A stretch of 64,000 bases of DNA from Bacteroidales bacterium (lineage in GTDB: Bacteria; Bacteroidota; Bacteroidia; Bacteroidales; UBA932): positions 51,896 to 115,895 of the forward strand of contig JAFZBQ010000002.1 of assembly GCA_017561665.1 (NCBI GenBank). Direction: 5' to 3'. The position numbers and the translations under genes were made by a program. This document shows, in pieces, positions 15,018 to 24,465 of the stretch (position 1 is its first letter; the number at the start of each line of letters is the position of its first letter). The notes beneath the pieces are model-generated. The model had not been told where the DNA came from. It saw nothing but the letters and a program-made list of their open reading frames with translations, and ran no database searches.

Positions 15018-17942
15018 TTATCTCTTCTTCCAAACGGGCTGGTACTCCATACAGGCCTGGCTCAAATCAGAGAGAATCTGATCCGCCCAACCTCGACTCG
15101 GATAAATAAAACGTTTCCCATCCCTATCCTTCGTCATCTGTGGAATATATCTCGGTGGCGTACTTTTGAACAGTTTTTTATTGTCTTCCGTGTTCTGATC
15201 AGATAAGGACAACTGCTGGAAATGTCTCAGACCATCAATGTCCAATACCGTCGATAGCACTATCTCATTATTGTCGTCAGTATTTCCGCCCTTCACTTTC
15301 ATCAGGTTCATCCTCACGTGCGAGTCCGGTTTTGTCACCCGAGAATCGCCATAATGTGAGACATTGCTAAGAACGAAGTAACAGTGCATATCCCGAACCA
15401 ACGATTCCGCAATGTTATTGAAGTAATACGTATCCCTATTGAACACAGGGCAGTATATGGCGTCCACCTTACCGAAGAAGAAACTCCTGTCTTTGATGCT
15501 CGTCAACTCGTAGCAATAATATGTCGTAAAAAGGTGGCCAAGCAAGTGATATAGGTTCTGATACACCTTCTTATTCCGAGGCACACGATACCCTTTACCC
15601 ACTATCTTTCGGGCCTCCTCGGGCGCATAATAGTTCTTGAGCCTTACCACTGGCAAGGCATCCTTCTGACCGAACAACACAACAGGCAGACACGTAACCA
15701 CATAATTGTACACCGTCTTCCTCGATACCACATACTCCAATCCTGCCGTAAAAGCCCTGTTATTGTGTGCTGCATACCTGCAATAGTTTCGCAACTCATA
15801 ATACGGTAACGACGCCTCAGGCAACAGGAATATATTTGTGCTCGGGATACTGGTCACCTGATCCAATATCTTAAGCATCGAATGGGTCTTCTTGGCATTC
15901 GGAACGCCATAGTTATCTATCAACGTACCAACGTCATCCTTCAAATCCATATTGACCACGGCCACGGTCAATTTATCCTTATCCTCATACTCCAGTGAGA
16001 GTTGAGTATTGAACTCACTAACGACATCATTCGCTGGCCTACGGACAAGAGCATCAATATGATTTCCCTCATCACCAAGACCGTTCATTTTCATATACAG
16101 CGAGAATGCTTTTCCGAATACATCTGGGTGATAACTTCTCCCGATACTAAGCGCCAGCACTACATCATAAAGCTTCACGAAATATGGAATCCACTTGTAT
16201 TGCAGTGAACTTTGCTTATACTTCAAGTCCTTCGCCAACAACCGTACACCATCATATTTGAAGCGTTCTGTGAATTCTTGCAGGGGATAGCTGTTATAAT
16301 GCATTCGCACCATCAGCGTGTCAATGTAAAGAGTATCGATACGGTTGCGACCCTTATGAAGGCTCAAAGCCATCAGACGCGACTGCTCCAGATGATGCAG
16401 AAGGCAATCTTGCAGGACTTTTCGCCCGGCAATCTTGTCTTTCACAAAAACCTTCCCATCAACATCCATCAATTGTATCTGCTTTTTTACATTTGCAACA
16501 AACTGATCAACCAGTTCCACCTTGCCAGCAAGAACAAAAATGGTCATCAATCGCTCCCATAGTGGGTAATGCTTTATCAGCAAGCCATCCCGGAAATAGC
16601 GGGCAATCTTTTCCACCTCATCGAAGTGCTCATAGTCACTTCCATACTTTGCAAGCTTGATTGCCAACTTAGACAGGAATACCGACAACTTATACTTGTT
16701 CTCTTCCAGAATGTCAAACCGTCTGCCATCCTCCTCGTTTGCTTCCAAGGCGTTGACCAATGTAACAGTCTCCAATCCGCCATAGTCCCCCTCCGCCTCG
16801 TCCGTCTGGAAACGATACTCACTGCTTCTTTCTATCTGGTCTTCCTCATATTTTTCGAGCGAGGCCTGTGGCAGCTCACAGTCAAAACGATACAAGTAAA
16901 GCTTTTTCTCCTGAAGCGATAATCCGCTCAACTTGTCCGAAAATCCGAATTTTGCCCGATTATCATCACCCCATTCAAACAAACCGGGCAACTCTATGCC
17001 TATACTCTCCTTATAATCGCCAGAACTAGATTTCGTTTCAACCACCACCATACAGTCATCCACATAGCGGCCATAGTAAAGTGGTTTATATGTCTTCGAG
17101 ATATGTTCGTCTAAAGGGGACAAGAACCAATTTGCAAAGATACACGAACTCAATAAGCTCAAAGACATTGGCCTTTTCCCCTCATTCCGTCCGCAAAGAG
17201 CCTCTTCATCCGAGGCATTGGTCAGTTGCCAATATCGCTCATATATCTTTCTTATCACTCCAGTCAGCCCGTCTTCCTTAATCTTGTCGTTTGGCCAATT
17301 CCCATCATATTCCGACAAGAAAGCCTCGAAGTCAAAATCAACGGAATGATAGTAATTCTCAATATCGAAACAAACGATGGAGACGTTCTTTCCTTCTTTC
17401 AAGCTTCGGTTTGCCTCATCAATGCCTGTTTTCCACCATCTTCTATACTGGGTATGGTACTTCTTGAACAGAGAGTTTCCTTTCCTCACCATACCTCTGT
17501 TAGCAGCCAAGTCTACACGGTTGCCCCAACTATCCTCCGACAATCGGTCATCAACCTTATATCCATATAGCAGCACCCACGTCACGTCTATAATCAGGAG
17601 TTCAACGGGGATATCAGCCTTTATCAGCATTCTTTCTATAGAGACAGATTTTGCCGGAACATTCGTTATCAGATGATTTTCACCGTTCTTGTCAATACCA
17701 GAAACGACCTTCTTAGGCAGGAACACCAGACTCATCCTGCGCAGCCATTCTTGTAGAAGTTCATCGTCTTTACCGGAGGCAACCTGAAGGATTCGCTCAA
17801 ACACAGCAGCCTCCGCAACCTCGTCCGCAATCGACTTTGCGAACGTAGCAACGTTATACCTCAACACCATATCCGACTTGTCGAAATAGGCGTATGTCAG
17901 CAATTTCCGGAATGCTGTTTTTAAGAGGGCTATATCAAGCAT
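15018..17942 (-). CDS. Reverse transcriptase fused to nitrilase, DRT type 1-like
   Basis: 974 residues. Reverse transcriptase half: IVCFDIENYYHS (catalytic D193), the helix RPMSLSLLSSCIFANWFL (258-275) and GRYVDDCMVV (YVDD at 293-296), so both catalytic Asp sites are intact. A central alpha-helical segment of about 300 residues follows (about 400-650). The C-terminal part is a nitrilase fold with its triad in order: E709 (FLLPEAS), K769 (RLKNYYAPEE) and C810 (YCYELTS), then DAIYCPVFN and VLSNVSHYGDSR. This order is that of DRT type 1 (UG1) anti-phage reverse transcriptases. The gene is a single-gene insertion between a VanZ gene and an HEPN gene and differs from both sugar blocks. Substrate and product are unknown. 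An association with the HEPN gene downstream is inferred. Confidence 0.88.
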   Translation of the reverse strand: MLDIALLKTAFRKLLTYAYFDKSDMVLRYNVATFAKSIADEVAEAAVFERILQVASGKDDELLQEWLRRMSLVFLPKKVVSGIDKNGENHLITNVPAKSVSIERMLIKADIPVELLIIDVTWVLLYGYKVDDRLSEDSWGNRVDLAANRGMVRKGNSLFKKYHTQYRRWWKTGIDEANRSLKEGKNVSIVCFDIENYYHSVDFDFEAFLSEYDGNWPNDKIKEDGLTGVIRKIYERYWQLTNASDEEALCGRNEGKRPMSLSLLSSCIFANWFLSPLDEHISKTYKPLYYGRYVDDCMVVVETKSSSGDYKESIGIELPGLFEWGDDNRAKFGFSDKLSGLSLQEKKLYLYRFDCELPQASLEKYEEDQIERSSEYRFQTDEAEGDYGGLETVTLVNALEANEEDGRRFDILEENKYKLSVFLSKLAIKLAKYGSDYEHFDEVEKIARYFRDGLLIKHYPLWERLMTIFVLAGKVELVDQFVANVKKQIQLMDVDGKVFVKDKIAGRKVLQDCLLHHLEQSRLMALSLHKGRNRIDTLYIDTLMVRMHYNSYPLQEFTERFKYDGVRLLAKDLKYKQSSLQYKWIPYFVKLYDVVLALSIGRSYHPDVFGKAFSLYMKMNGLGDEGNHIDALVRRPANDVVSEFNTQLSLEYEDKDKLTVAVVNMDLKDDVGTLIDNYGVPNAKKTHSMLKILDQVTSIPSTNIFLLPEASLPYYELRNYCRYAAHNNRAFTAGLEYVVSRKTVYNYVVTCLPVVLFGQKDALPVVRLKNYYAPEEARKIVGKGYRVPRNKKVYQNLYHLLGHLFTTYYCYELTSIKDRSFFFGKVDAIYCPVFNRDTYYFNNIAESLVRDMHCYFVLSNVSHYGDSRVTKPDSHVRMNLMKVKGGNTDDNNEIVLSTVLDIDGLRHFQQLSLSDQNTEDNKKLFKSTPPRYIPQMTKDRDGKRFIYPSRGWADQILSDLSQACMEYQPVWKKR

Positions 17943-18029
17943 TTTTACTCACTTTAAGCTGTAAGCAATAAATTATTATGGTTATCGTACTTTACCTCCC
18001 CCACTTCTAAACAATCTCCTCAAGCTGCG

Positions 18030-18569
18030 CTATACCTGTTCTTTCCTTTTCATTAAACCTAACGCCACCTTCGCCACACCCCAACCAATCATTGATCCTA
18101 TCGCATTGTGCATCACATCGTCGATCTGAGCTATTCCTTTCTCAAACAGATATTGGCTAGTCTCGATGCAGATATAACAGGCGACGGCAATGAGCAGCAT
18201 CTTGCCGAGATGCAGCTTTGGAAAAAGCAACTTGACGAGGAAACCGAGAAGCAGGAATAGCATAAGGTTCCTAATAATGTCCCTTACAGTAACTTGAGGC
18301 GTGTGGTTGAGTATTGCCTGATAGGTCCAAAAAGGCATCAGTTCCAACTTCGCATAAACAAAAGTTGGAGTACTTCGGCAAATCACTGTGACACAAGCCA
18401 CCACAAACAGATACTCCACCAACAATACCCACAACACATATCTACCCTTTTGGTTGATTACTTTTAAAAGTAGCCCCAGTATTATGGCTAAAACCGCCAT
18501 AATTGCTGACATATGTAAAACCTCGGCAGGAACCCCAGTATTGAATATTCTTAATAAATTAGGCAACAC
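18030..18569 (-). CDS. VanZ-like membrane protein
   Basis: 179 residues with about five membrane segments and the VanZ-like motifs RDIIRNLMLFLLLGFLV, CYICIETSQYLFEKGIAQIDDVMHNAIG. It is the last gene of the second polysaccharide locus; the next gene (reverse transcriptase) starts 87 bases further on. Third VanZ-like protein of the window. Confidence 0.85.
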   Translation of the reverse strand: MLPNLLRIFNTGVPAEVLHMSAIMAVLAIILGLLLKVINQKGRYVLWVLLVEYLFVVACVTVICRSTPTFVYAKLELMPFWTYQAILNHTPQVTVRDIIRNLMLFLLLGFLVKLLFPKLHLGKMLLIAVACYICIETSQYLFEKGIAQIDDVMHNAIGSMIGWGVAKVALGLMKRKEQV

Positions 18570-18570
18570 G

Positions 18571-19647
18571 TTATATATTAAATGTCATCCCTATCAGTTT
18601 CATATCATTCGCACTTGTTGCCACCGGCTGGCAATACAGTGTATTACTGCTGTTCGTCCCTATCGGAAACTTGAATACACCAAACTGAAAAGCGAAAGGA
18701 AGCCAATCTTTCTTCACCTTATAAACCTCCTCGAAACCATCTGCGAGATTGCCAACGTACATTCTGACATAATCATCTTTAATCCCCTTACCACGCTTCT
18801 TGCTTGTCAACAATTTCCATGGAGTTTCATCACGTCCATCAGCCTCTACAGTTGAGGAGAAAACAAATCTATCCTTCCATTGACATCCATAAATACAAGA
18901 ACCTGAAATGGCAGAAATCGACTCAACAGTTTTATCGTCTTTAAGAAGATATATGTGATTATCAGCAAATGGCGTGTCCGTGGCATATAGAAGTCCCTCC
19001 GGCAGAGCAAAAGCAACACAACCTCGCCATTTCTGGTCACCGAAAGCCACACGTTCAACCTTTCTAAAACCATCAGTCACCTTCCATATAGCAGCAGCAT
19101 CACCGAAATCGCCTGTCAAAAGCCACAGGCAATTCCTAAACTTGTCTGGGACAATCGTGTGTATATGATTAATCGCTCCTTCAGGGAAAGTATAAATAAC
19201 ATCCCAATTATCGACATCTATATGATGGTATATACTTACAGGCTTTTTATTGTTATTCTTTAAGTATCCGCCAAAATAAACTCCATCATCTAAGCCTGTA
19301 ACATCTTTAACCATGCTGAACACAAGGGGGCGAATGCCCTCACCGCAATTCCAACCAGGGCTCAAGACTCCTTGATGAAGGTCCAATTCATAGAGTAAAT
19401 TACCTATTGAAATAATCAAATGCTCATTATCCAAAGCAATAGCTGCCCGTACTCCGAATCGCAATAACCGTGTAAGGATACGCCCTCGCCCCGCCATTCT
19501 TTCCTTTAGCCCGACAGGTAACGATAAAACGGCCTGAACGATCTCGTCCCTCATCAAAAGAACAGATCCATAATGATAGCACACAAGTCTTCCATCAGGC
19601 AGAAAACATAGCGGAATCGTATTGTTGAGTATCTTTGAGGATATCAT
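18571..19647 (-). CDS. Uncharacterised beta-propeller-like protein
   Basis: 358 residues from ATG 19645-19647, seven bases after the SDR gene; an upstream ATG (19681-19683) would overlap that gene by 29 bases. Repeated short strands (GRLVCYHYGSVLL, HLIISIGNLLYELDL, GVYFGGYLK, NCLWLLTG, GLLYATDT, YGCQWKDRFVFSST) spaced by about 45 residues suggest a six- or seven-bladed propeller. No signal peptide. It is in the acyl-carrier part of the second locus. Function unknown; it might be a sugar-binding or processing protein. Confidence 0.6.
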   Translation of the reverse strand: MISSKILNNTIPLCFLPDGRLVCYHYGSVLLMRDEIVQAVLSLPVGLKERMAGRGRILTRLLRFGVRAAIALDNEHLIISIGNLLYELDLHQGVLSPGWNCGEGIRPLVFSMVKDVTGLDDGVYFGGYLKNNNKKPVSIYHHIDVDNWDVIYTFPEGAINHIHTIVPDKFRNCLWLLTGDFGDAAAIWKVTDGFRKVERVAFGDQKWRGCVAFALPEGLLYATDTPFADNHIYLLKDDKTVESISAISGSCIYGCQWKDRFVFSSTVEADGRDETPWKLLTSKKRGKGIKDDYVRMYVGNLADGFEEVYKVKKDWLPFAFQFGVFKFPIGTNSSNTLYCQPVATSANDMKLIGMTFNI

Positions 19648-19654
19648 ATTGTTA

Positions 19655-20410
19655 CTATTGAGCCGTGAATCCACCATCAACAATTAGATTCTGCCCCGTA
19701 ACCCAACGGCTGGCGTCACTGAGCAAATAAACACAAGCATTTGAAATATCGGTTGTTTGACCTAAGCCAAGAGGAAAACCAACTACTCGTTTTATCCTAT
19801 CATCCTCCTGCATTTCATCAAGTGCCTTCTGCATCATTGGTGTAAGAATTGTCCCAGGCGATACAGTATTCACCCTCACGCCGCGAGGTGCCATTTCCAT
19901 TGCCATTACCCTGGCGGCACTCAAAAGGGCGCCCTTGCTTGCTGCATAAGCAGAAAGCCCTTTCCGAGCTATAATTCCAGAGATAGAACTAATTAGCACG
20001 ATAGCGCCCCCCTTATTAAAAGTCTTAATCCCACAAAGATTCTTTACTATCTCAAAAGAACTAAGACAATTAACTCGATAAAGGTTTTCATAGTCTCCAT
20101 GACTCGTCAATTTCAAAGGATTAGTAACTTCGATGCCCGCTGCGTGAATAAAGCCATCCAACTTCCCATTCTCAGAGACAATCCTATCAATAAGGTCTTT
20201 TATTCCCTCTATAAGTTGAAGATCATATGAATAGCAGGCATTATCACCCTCCATCATAGATAAAGATTCCGCCAGCCTTTCCTTATTTCTTGCAATAGCT
20301 ACGACCTTGGCCCCCATTTTAGAGCAGTCAATGGCACACTGCCTACCAATGCCAGAAGATGCACCAGTTACCAAAATGGTCTTACCTTCTAATGAAAATG
20401 GATTATACAT
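19655..20410 (-). CDS. Short-chain dehydrogenase/reductase, FabG-like
   Basis: 251 residues. NAD(P) loop TGASSGIG (15-22), NNAG-equivalent HAAGIE, active-site Ser in LISSISG and YAASK (Tyr-x3-Lys), ending with the SDR pattern VTGQNLIVDGGF. This is the 3-oxoacyl-ACP reductase group. Next to a KAS III and acyl carrier proteins it probably reduces a 3-ketoacyl-ACP to a 3-hydroxyacyl-ACP, for an acyl group added to a sugar. That is inference from neighbours; it could also act on a keto-sugar. Confidence 0.85.
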   Translation of the reverse strand: MYNPFSLEGKTILVTGASSGIGRQCAIDCSKMGAKVVAIARNKERLAESLSMMEGDNACYSYDLQLIEGIKDLIDRIVSENGKLDGFIHAAGIEVTNPLKLTSHGDYENLYRVNCLSSFEIVKNLCGIKTFNKGGAIVLISSISGIIARKGLSAYAASKGALLSAARVMAMEMAPRGVRVNTVSPGTILTPMMQKALDEMQEDDRIKRVVGFPLGLGQTTDISNACVYLLSDASRWVTGQNLIVDGGFTAQ

Positions 20411-20427
20411 TAGTGTATCATAAATAA

Positions 20428-21072
20428 TTATACTGATTTACGCAAGCTTTGAATAAAAGTGTATTCGTAGTTATTCTTCTTTGACATCACAGTATGTCCT
20501 GGCATGACAAGTAAGTTTTCAGATATCATTAATAATCGCATCAGTGATTGTTCAGCCTGTTTCCGACTGGAATGAGGGAAGCCCGTAAACACATCTACTC
20601 CTGGGATGTAAGAATCTCCAGTAAACACCATCTGGTCAAAGATGAATGATACACAACTGGGATCGTGGCCTGGAGTTTCTAAAACATACATCAAGTTTCC
20701 AAACACGTCTATCGAGTCCCCATCATGAATTTCAAGCACATTCTTTGGCGAGTCCACTACGATATCCGAAATTGCGGAATGATATCGAGACAGATTCAAC
20801 TTTGGGAACTTCAATGCTTCTGCGCCATAGTCATTCGTATAAACCATCACATCCGGGAATCGGTCAAGCAACATATTTAAACCATAAATGTGGTCTGAAT
20901 GGGTATGTGTCAATAAAACACCGCGAACAGATTTATGTCCGACTAATTCACAAATGGTATCGATATCACCACAATCTACCAGCCAAACATACTTAAACGC
21001 CTCGCTTGATAAAATATAAGTACGCGAGTTAAAAAGCTTATTTGTTATGTATGTGACAGATAGCATCCTCAA
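20428..21072 (-). CDS. Metallo-beta-lactamase-fold hydrolase
   Basis: 214 residues. THTHSDHIYGLN (55-66) holds the HxHxDH metal motif; further ligands are in VLETPGHDPSCVSF, MVFTGDSYIPG and LLVMPGHTVM. Resembles glyoxalase II-like thioester hydrolases. Between KAS III and SDR genes, it could release an acyl group from ACP or CoA or edit the pathway. No sign of a signal peptide. Confidence 0.8.
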   Translation of the reverse strand: MRMLSVTYITNKLFNSRTYILSSEAFKYVWLVDCGDIDTICELVGHKSVRGVLLTHTHSDHIYGLNMLLDRFPDVMVYTNDYGAEALKFPKLNLSRYHSAISDIVVDSPKNVLEIHDGDSIDVFGNLMYVLETPGHDPSCVSFIFDQMVFTGDSYIPGVDVFTGFPHSSRKQAEQSLMRLLMISENLLVMPGHTVMSKKNNYEYTFIQSLRKSV

Positions 21073-21087
21073 TCCCTTTGAAGATTC

Positions 21088-22164
21088 TTATACCACACAG
21101 CCGTGCTCAACCTCAACAATATCACTGATTTTGCAATCCACAAATGGAACGATGCCCGTAGCCCAGGTCATACCCACGCCAAAGGCTGTGAGCAACAGCT
21201 CTTTCTTGCCATCCAGTTTGCCCTGCAACTCACTGACGATAGTGAGAGGCACAGAAACAGAAGATGTATTACCGAACTTGGCAATGGTAGAAGGAATCTT
21301 TTCTGGATTTAACTTCATCTTTTTGGAAATATAACTGTTTATAAAGTTGTTAGCCTGATGGAAAACAACGTAGTCAAAGCAATCTATTTCCTTACCTGCA
21401 AATGCAACAGTGTTCTTGATGTCACGAGGTATTTCGCGGATAACAAAATTGAATACATCGCCACCACGCATATAACCTTGCTCTTCGCTGCGCATATTGC
21501 CAAACTCATCAATCACCTTTTCCACGACGGTTTCCGCAGAGCTCATCTTGCGATAGCCACCAGCAGGTATCATAATCAAATCGGCACGTGAACCATCAGA
21601 GTTCATTGAGAAAGTACTCTTCCCGAACTTAGGGCATCTCTCAATCAAGGCAGCAACGCCACCGTCACCAAACAGGAATGCACTCCTTCGGTCACGGGGT
21701 GAGTATACCTTCGAGCGGGTTTCACCGTCAAGAAGTAGAGCCTTACGCAACCCGCTTCGCTCCATCATACTATAGACCACAGAAAGCCCATAGATAAATG
21801 CAGAGCACCCTAATGTAATATCAAAAGCAATGGTGTTGTTGGACAGGCCAAGGCGGTGCTGAAGGGTGCAGGACGTTGCGGGCATTCTATAGTCTGGAGT
21901 CTGAGAGATGAACACCAGTAGGTCAATATCTTCGCGGTTGATGCAATTGTCTTTAATTAACTTTTCAGCAGCGGCAAAGCAAAGGTCCGAAGAACAGGTT
22001 TCGGCATCGGCAAAGCGACGTTCCTCAATACCAGTCTTGTCAACAATCTCGTTTGCTTCCTCTGCACTAAAGATTTCAGTATATGCACGATTATTAATAA
22101 CACGCTTAGGTACGGCAGCAGCCATCGAAGTGATGCCGACGCCGTTGAACTGTATGTATGCCAT
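21088..22164 (-). CDS. 3-ketoacyl-ACP synthase III (FabH-like)
   Basis: 358 residues. Catalytic Cys120 in AFDITLGCSAFIYGL, then the His in YVVFHQANNFINS and the Asn in KFGNTSSVSVPL: the Cys-His-Asn triad of KAS III. Early motif GIxxMAAAVPKRVINN also fits. KAS III condenses an acyl-CoA with malonyl-ACP. Beside an ACP gene and a FabG-like reductase, it may make acetoacetyl-ACP, then 3-hydroxybutyryl-ACP, for sugar N-acylation. FabH-like enzymes of this kind also occur as specialised acyltransferases, so the exact reaction is open. Confidence 0.88.
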   Translation of the reverse strand: MAYIQFNGVGITSMAAAVPKRVINNRAYTEIFSAEEANEIVDKTGIEERRFADAETCSSDLCFAAAEKLIKDNCINREDIDLLVFISQTPDYRMPATSCTLQHRLGLSNNTIAFDITLGCSAFIYGLSVVYSMMERSGLRKALLLDGETRSKVYSPRDRRSAFLFGDGGVAALIERCPKFGKSTFSMNSDGSRADLIMIPAGGYRKMSSAETVVEKVIDEFGNMRSEEQGYMRGGDVFNFVIREIPRDIKNTVAFAGKEIDCFDYVVFHQANNFINSYISKKMKLNPEKIPSTIAKFGNTSSVSVPLTIVSELQGKLDGKKELLLTAFGVGMTWATGIVPFVDCKISDIVEVEHGCVV

Positions 22165-22172
22165 TTATTCAA

Positions 22173-22400
22173 TTACTTATTGATGCACGCATCATACAAG
22201 GCCTTAACGGTACGCAACTTCTTGAACTCAGATTCTTCAATCTGAATGCCATATTCTTCGTCCAACATAGCAATAACGGACAGGTAGGCTATTGAACTCC
22301 ACTCATCGTAGTCACGGAATTCATCTTCCATTTTAACTTCATCTTCACGCTCAATTGCTTCTGCAAATAATTCAATAAATTTTTCCATATCGCTTATCAA
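22173..22400 (-). CDS. Acyl carrier protein
   Basis: 75 residues, acidic, four-helix pattern. The site for phosphopantetheine is YDEWSSIAYLS (Ser35 or Ser36), a variant of the DSL motif often seen in ACPs of polysaccharide or peptide clusters. It lies eight bases before the KAS III gene. Probably carries the acyl group made by KAS III and SDR. Confidence 0.85.
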   Translation of the reverse strand: MISDMEKFIELFAEAIEREDEVKMEDEFRDYDEWSSIAYLSVIAMLDEEYGIQIEESEFKKLRTVKALYDACINK

Positions 22401-22407
22401 TTAAAGA

Positions 22408-23361
22408 TTATAAATAATAAAACTTTCCTTTTTTGTTATTCTCTTGCAAGTAATCCACATAATCTCTAGCTTTCTCTAAACAGAGTGTTATTTCGCCATC
22501 TATGCTTGTCCGCTTAATAAGCCCTGTTGCATTTCGGTCTTTATTTGCATGCAACTCTGCAAATCGCAGCATCCCCCACTCTGGCTTCCTCTCTCGAACG
22601 ACAACACATTGACTTTGACCATCTTCGTCAATGATTACAAACTTACGTCTTCTGTACCATTCTTCATCGGACCACTTCCAGTTCCCGAAAGCTTCCTCAT
22701 TTATGTGGCTTATTGTATTATAATGATTCAAATCGACTCCAAGTCCTAAAACAAATGCATCGTGGTCATAGCAAAACTTCCAACATGAATTGGGCCCATG
22801 TGGTGATGGTGCTTCTCCATCCAAATTGTGCGCCATCATAGATACGGCCATCGGGCCAATGGCCACTAACGGGTTCAATGGGTGATGACTCACAACACTG
22901 TCTTTTCTACGGAGCATCGTGAAGGGAAGCACACCAGACTGCACCATTGTCTTCTTGACGTCGTATTTACATACAAGATTAGAAATGTCAGTAGTACGTA
23001 TCTCGTCCGGCTTCGGTTCCTCTTTATAACGTCTTATTGCCGGCATAGCCAATGTACCTTCTTCTCCCACTAATTCCAGCAAGGTATTGATGATTTGACT
23101 TGAGTCCAGTCCTGTACATTCCAAAGCCGCGTAGGAAGAATGGACAACGAGAAGCGAACCGTTCCCCACTCCCTGTGCTTTAAGCCATTCTATAACTTTA
23201 ACAAAATCCACGTGCTGGCTTTCTGATGAAGCCTTCGGCGCCCTGTTCGGGTTGAACTTGCCAAACAGTTTCGAGTTGTTCCAATACAACTTCCGTAGCA
23301 TCACCTCAAAGCGAGGCGATGTCAATGCTATCATTCTATAGATATTTCCTATTGTCCCCAT
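22408..23361 (-). CDS. AAC(3)-family N-acyltransferase
   Basis: 317 residues. VVHSSYAAL (about 74-82), MPAIRRY and SHHPLNPLVAIGP, HGPNSCWKF and GLGVDLNHYNTISHINE follow the order of motifs of the aminoglycoside 3-N-acetyltransferase family, including the catalytic-region His residues. In a sugar cluster, the likely substrate is an amino sugar, with an acyl group delivered by CoA or ACP; it is not evidence of drug resistance. It is seven bases from the ACP gene. Confidence 0.85.
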   Translation of the reverse strand: MGTIGNIYRMIALTSPRFEVMLRKLYWNNSKLFGKFNPNRAPKASSESQHVDFVKVIEWLKAQGVGNGSLLVVHSSYAALECTGLDSSQIINTLLELVGEEGTLAMPAIRRYKEEPKPDEIRTTDISNLVCKYDVKKTMVQSGVLPFTMLRRKDSVVSHHPLNPLVAIGPMAVSMMAHNLDGEAPSPHGPNSCWKFCYDHDAFVLGLGVDLNHYNTISHINEEAFGNWKWSDEEWYRRRKFVIIDEDGQSQCVVVRERKPEWGMLRFAELHANKDRNATGLIKRTSIDGEITLCLEKARDYVDYLQENNKKGKFYYL

Positions 23362-23367
23362 AAACCA

Positions 23368-24465
23368 TTATTGAAGAAGATCTCTGTATAGTTTGCGATA
23401 AAGGTTGTACACTACAGTGGTATCATATGCCGTCCTAACCTTTTCGTATGCTTTTTTACACATCTCATCACATTCTGTTTTATGCTCCGAAATCCAAACA
23501 AGAGCTTTTTCAATGTCTTCTGTAGATTTCTCTTTGACAAGAACACCACATTTGCTACCATCTGAAGCCGTTAACATGTCAGGAATTGCAGCACGCGGAC
23601 AGGAGATAACAAGTTTTCCCCTACTCATGGCTTCAAGAATAGAAATCGGGAATCCTTCCCATGGATAATATGTGGGCAAAGCCATAATGTCAACGCTCTG
23701 AAGTATTTTCATAGCCTCATCATTAGGCTGCCTTCCCAACACTTTTATCTTGCTTCCGTATTTAAAACCAGCAATAGCTTGAATTTTATCCACTATTTCC
23801 TGTTCACCTGGACCTACTAACAGAAGTTCTATGTCTAATTTAGATTTTACGACAGCCTCAGTAAGTTCATATAAACCTTTGGTAGGAATAAGATGAGCTA
23901 TATAGGCTATTTTTTCATACCTCTTGGGCTGAATCTCACAAGTGCTTGGGACGGGAATGGAATTGGGAGTTAGAAACACCTTGTTCTTGAGTATTGGATC
24001 TTCCTTAAGAGCATTCAAAGACCTTGAATCAAGCACCCAAATATTATCGTATAGGCGCATGGTTTTTCGAAGGAGCCTTCCTTTGAAACCTTTACTGCGA
24101 AAATCTTCGGGAATACAACCATACCGACAATGCATGATACATTTCAAGCCACGTCTATGGCAGAGTTTTACCATATAGTAGTCCCTTAATGTACCAATAT
24201 CACCACTTGTGGTGGTATGCATTATTCTTATATCGGGGTTCTCATTTAACGTCCTTTTGGTTCGTTTAAGCACATCGAACATTAGCTTGAGACCATAATA
24301 GACTCTTTTGGTGATAGACGTGTTAACGCCTTTGACTTTTTTTGTAATGTCAACAGGTACGAGTTGAAACTCATCATTAGGGAAATTAGCCAAATATGCC
24401 TTTGACCAAACAGCAATACCTCCAGACCTGCCAAGCACCGGTGCTGCCAATAATATCTTTTCCAT
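23368..24465 (-). CDS. Glycosyltransferase family 4
   Basis: 365 residues, GT-B. N-terminal APVLGRSGGIAVWSKAYL, middle KIAYIAHLIPTKGLYELTEAV (start of the donor domain) and C-terminal DIMALPTYYPWEGFPISILEAMSRGKLVISC with the EGFPxxxLE donor-binding motif. It adds one sugar to the lipid-linked repeat unit. Its ATG overlaps the hexapeptide acetyltransferase upstream by one base. Confidence 0.88.
   Translation of the reverse strand: MEKILLAAPVLGRSGGIAVWSKAYLANFPNDEFQLVPVDITKKVKGVNTSITKRVYYGLKLMFDVLKRTKRTLNENPDIRIMHTTTSGDIGTLRDYYMVKLCHRRGLKCIMHCRYGCIPEDFRSKGFKGRLLRKTMRLYDNIWVLDSRSLNALKEDPILKNKVFLTPNSIPVPSTCEIQPKRYEKIAYIAHLIPTKGLYELTEAVVKSKLDIELLLVGPGEQEIVDKIQAIAGFKYGSKIKVLGRQPNDEAMKILQSVDIMALPTYYPWEGFPISILEAMSRGKLVISCPRAAIPDMLTASDGSKCGVLVKEKSTEDIEKALVWISEHKTECDEMCKKAYEKVRTAYDTTVVYNLYRKLYRDLLQ

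Noticed and set aside
22408-23361. AAC(3)-like gene as an aminoglycoside resistance gene.
   Set aside because: It stands within a sugar-acylation gene set, between an ACP and a glycosyltransferase; an amino-sugar substrate is more likely.
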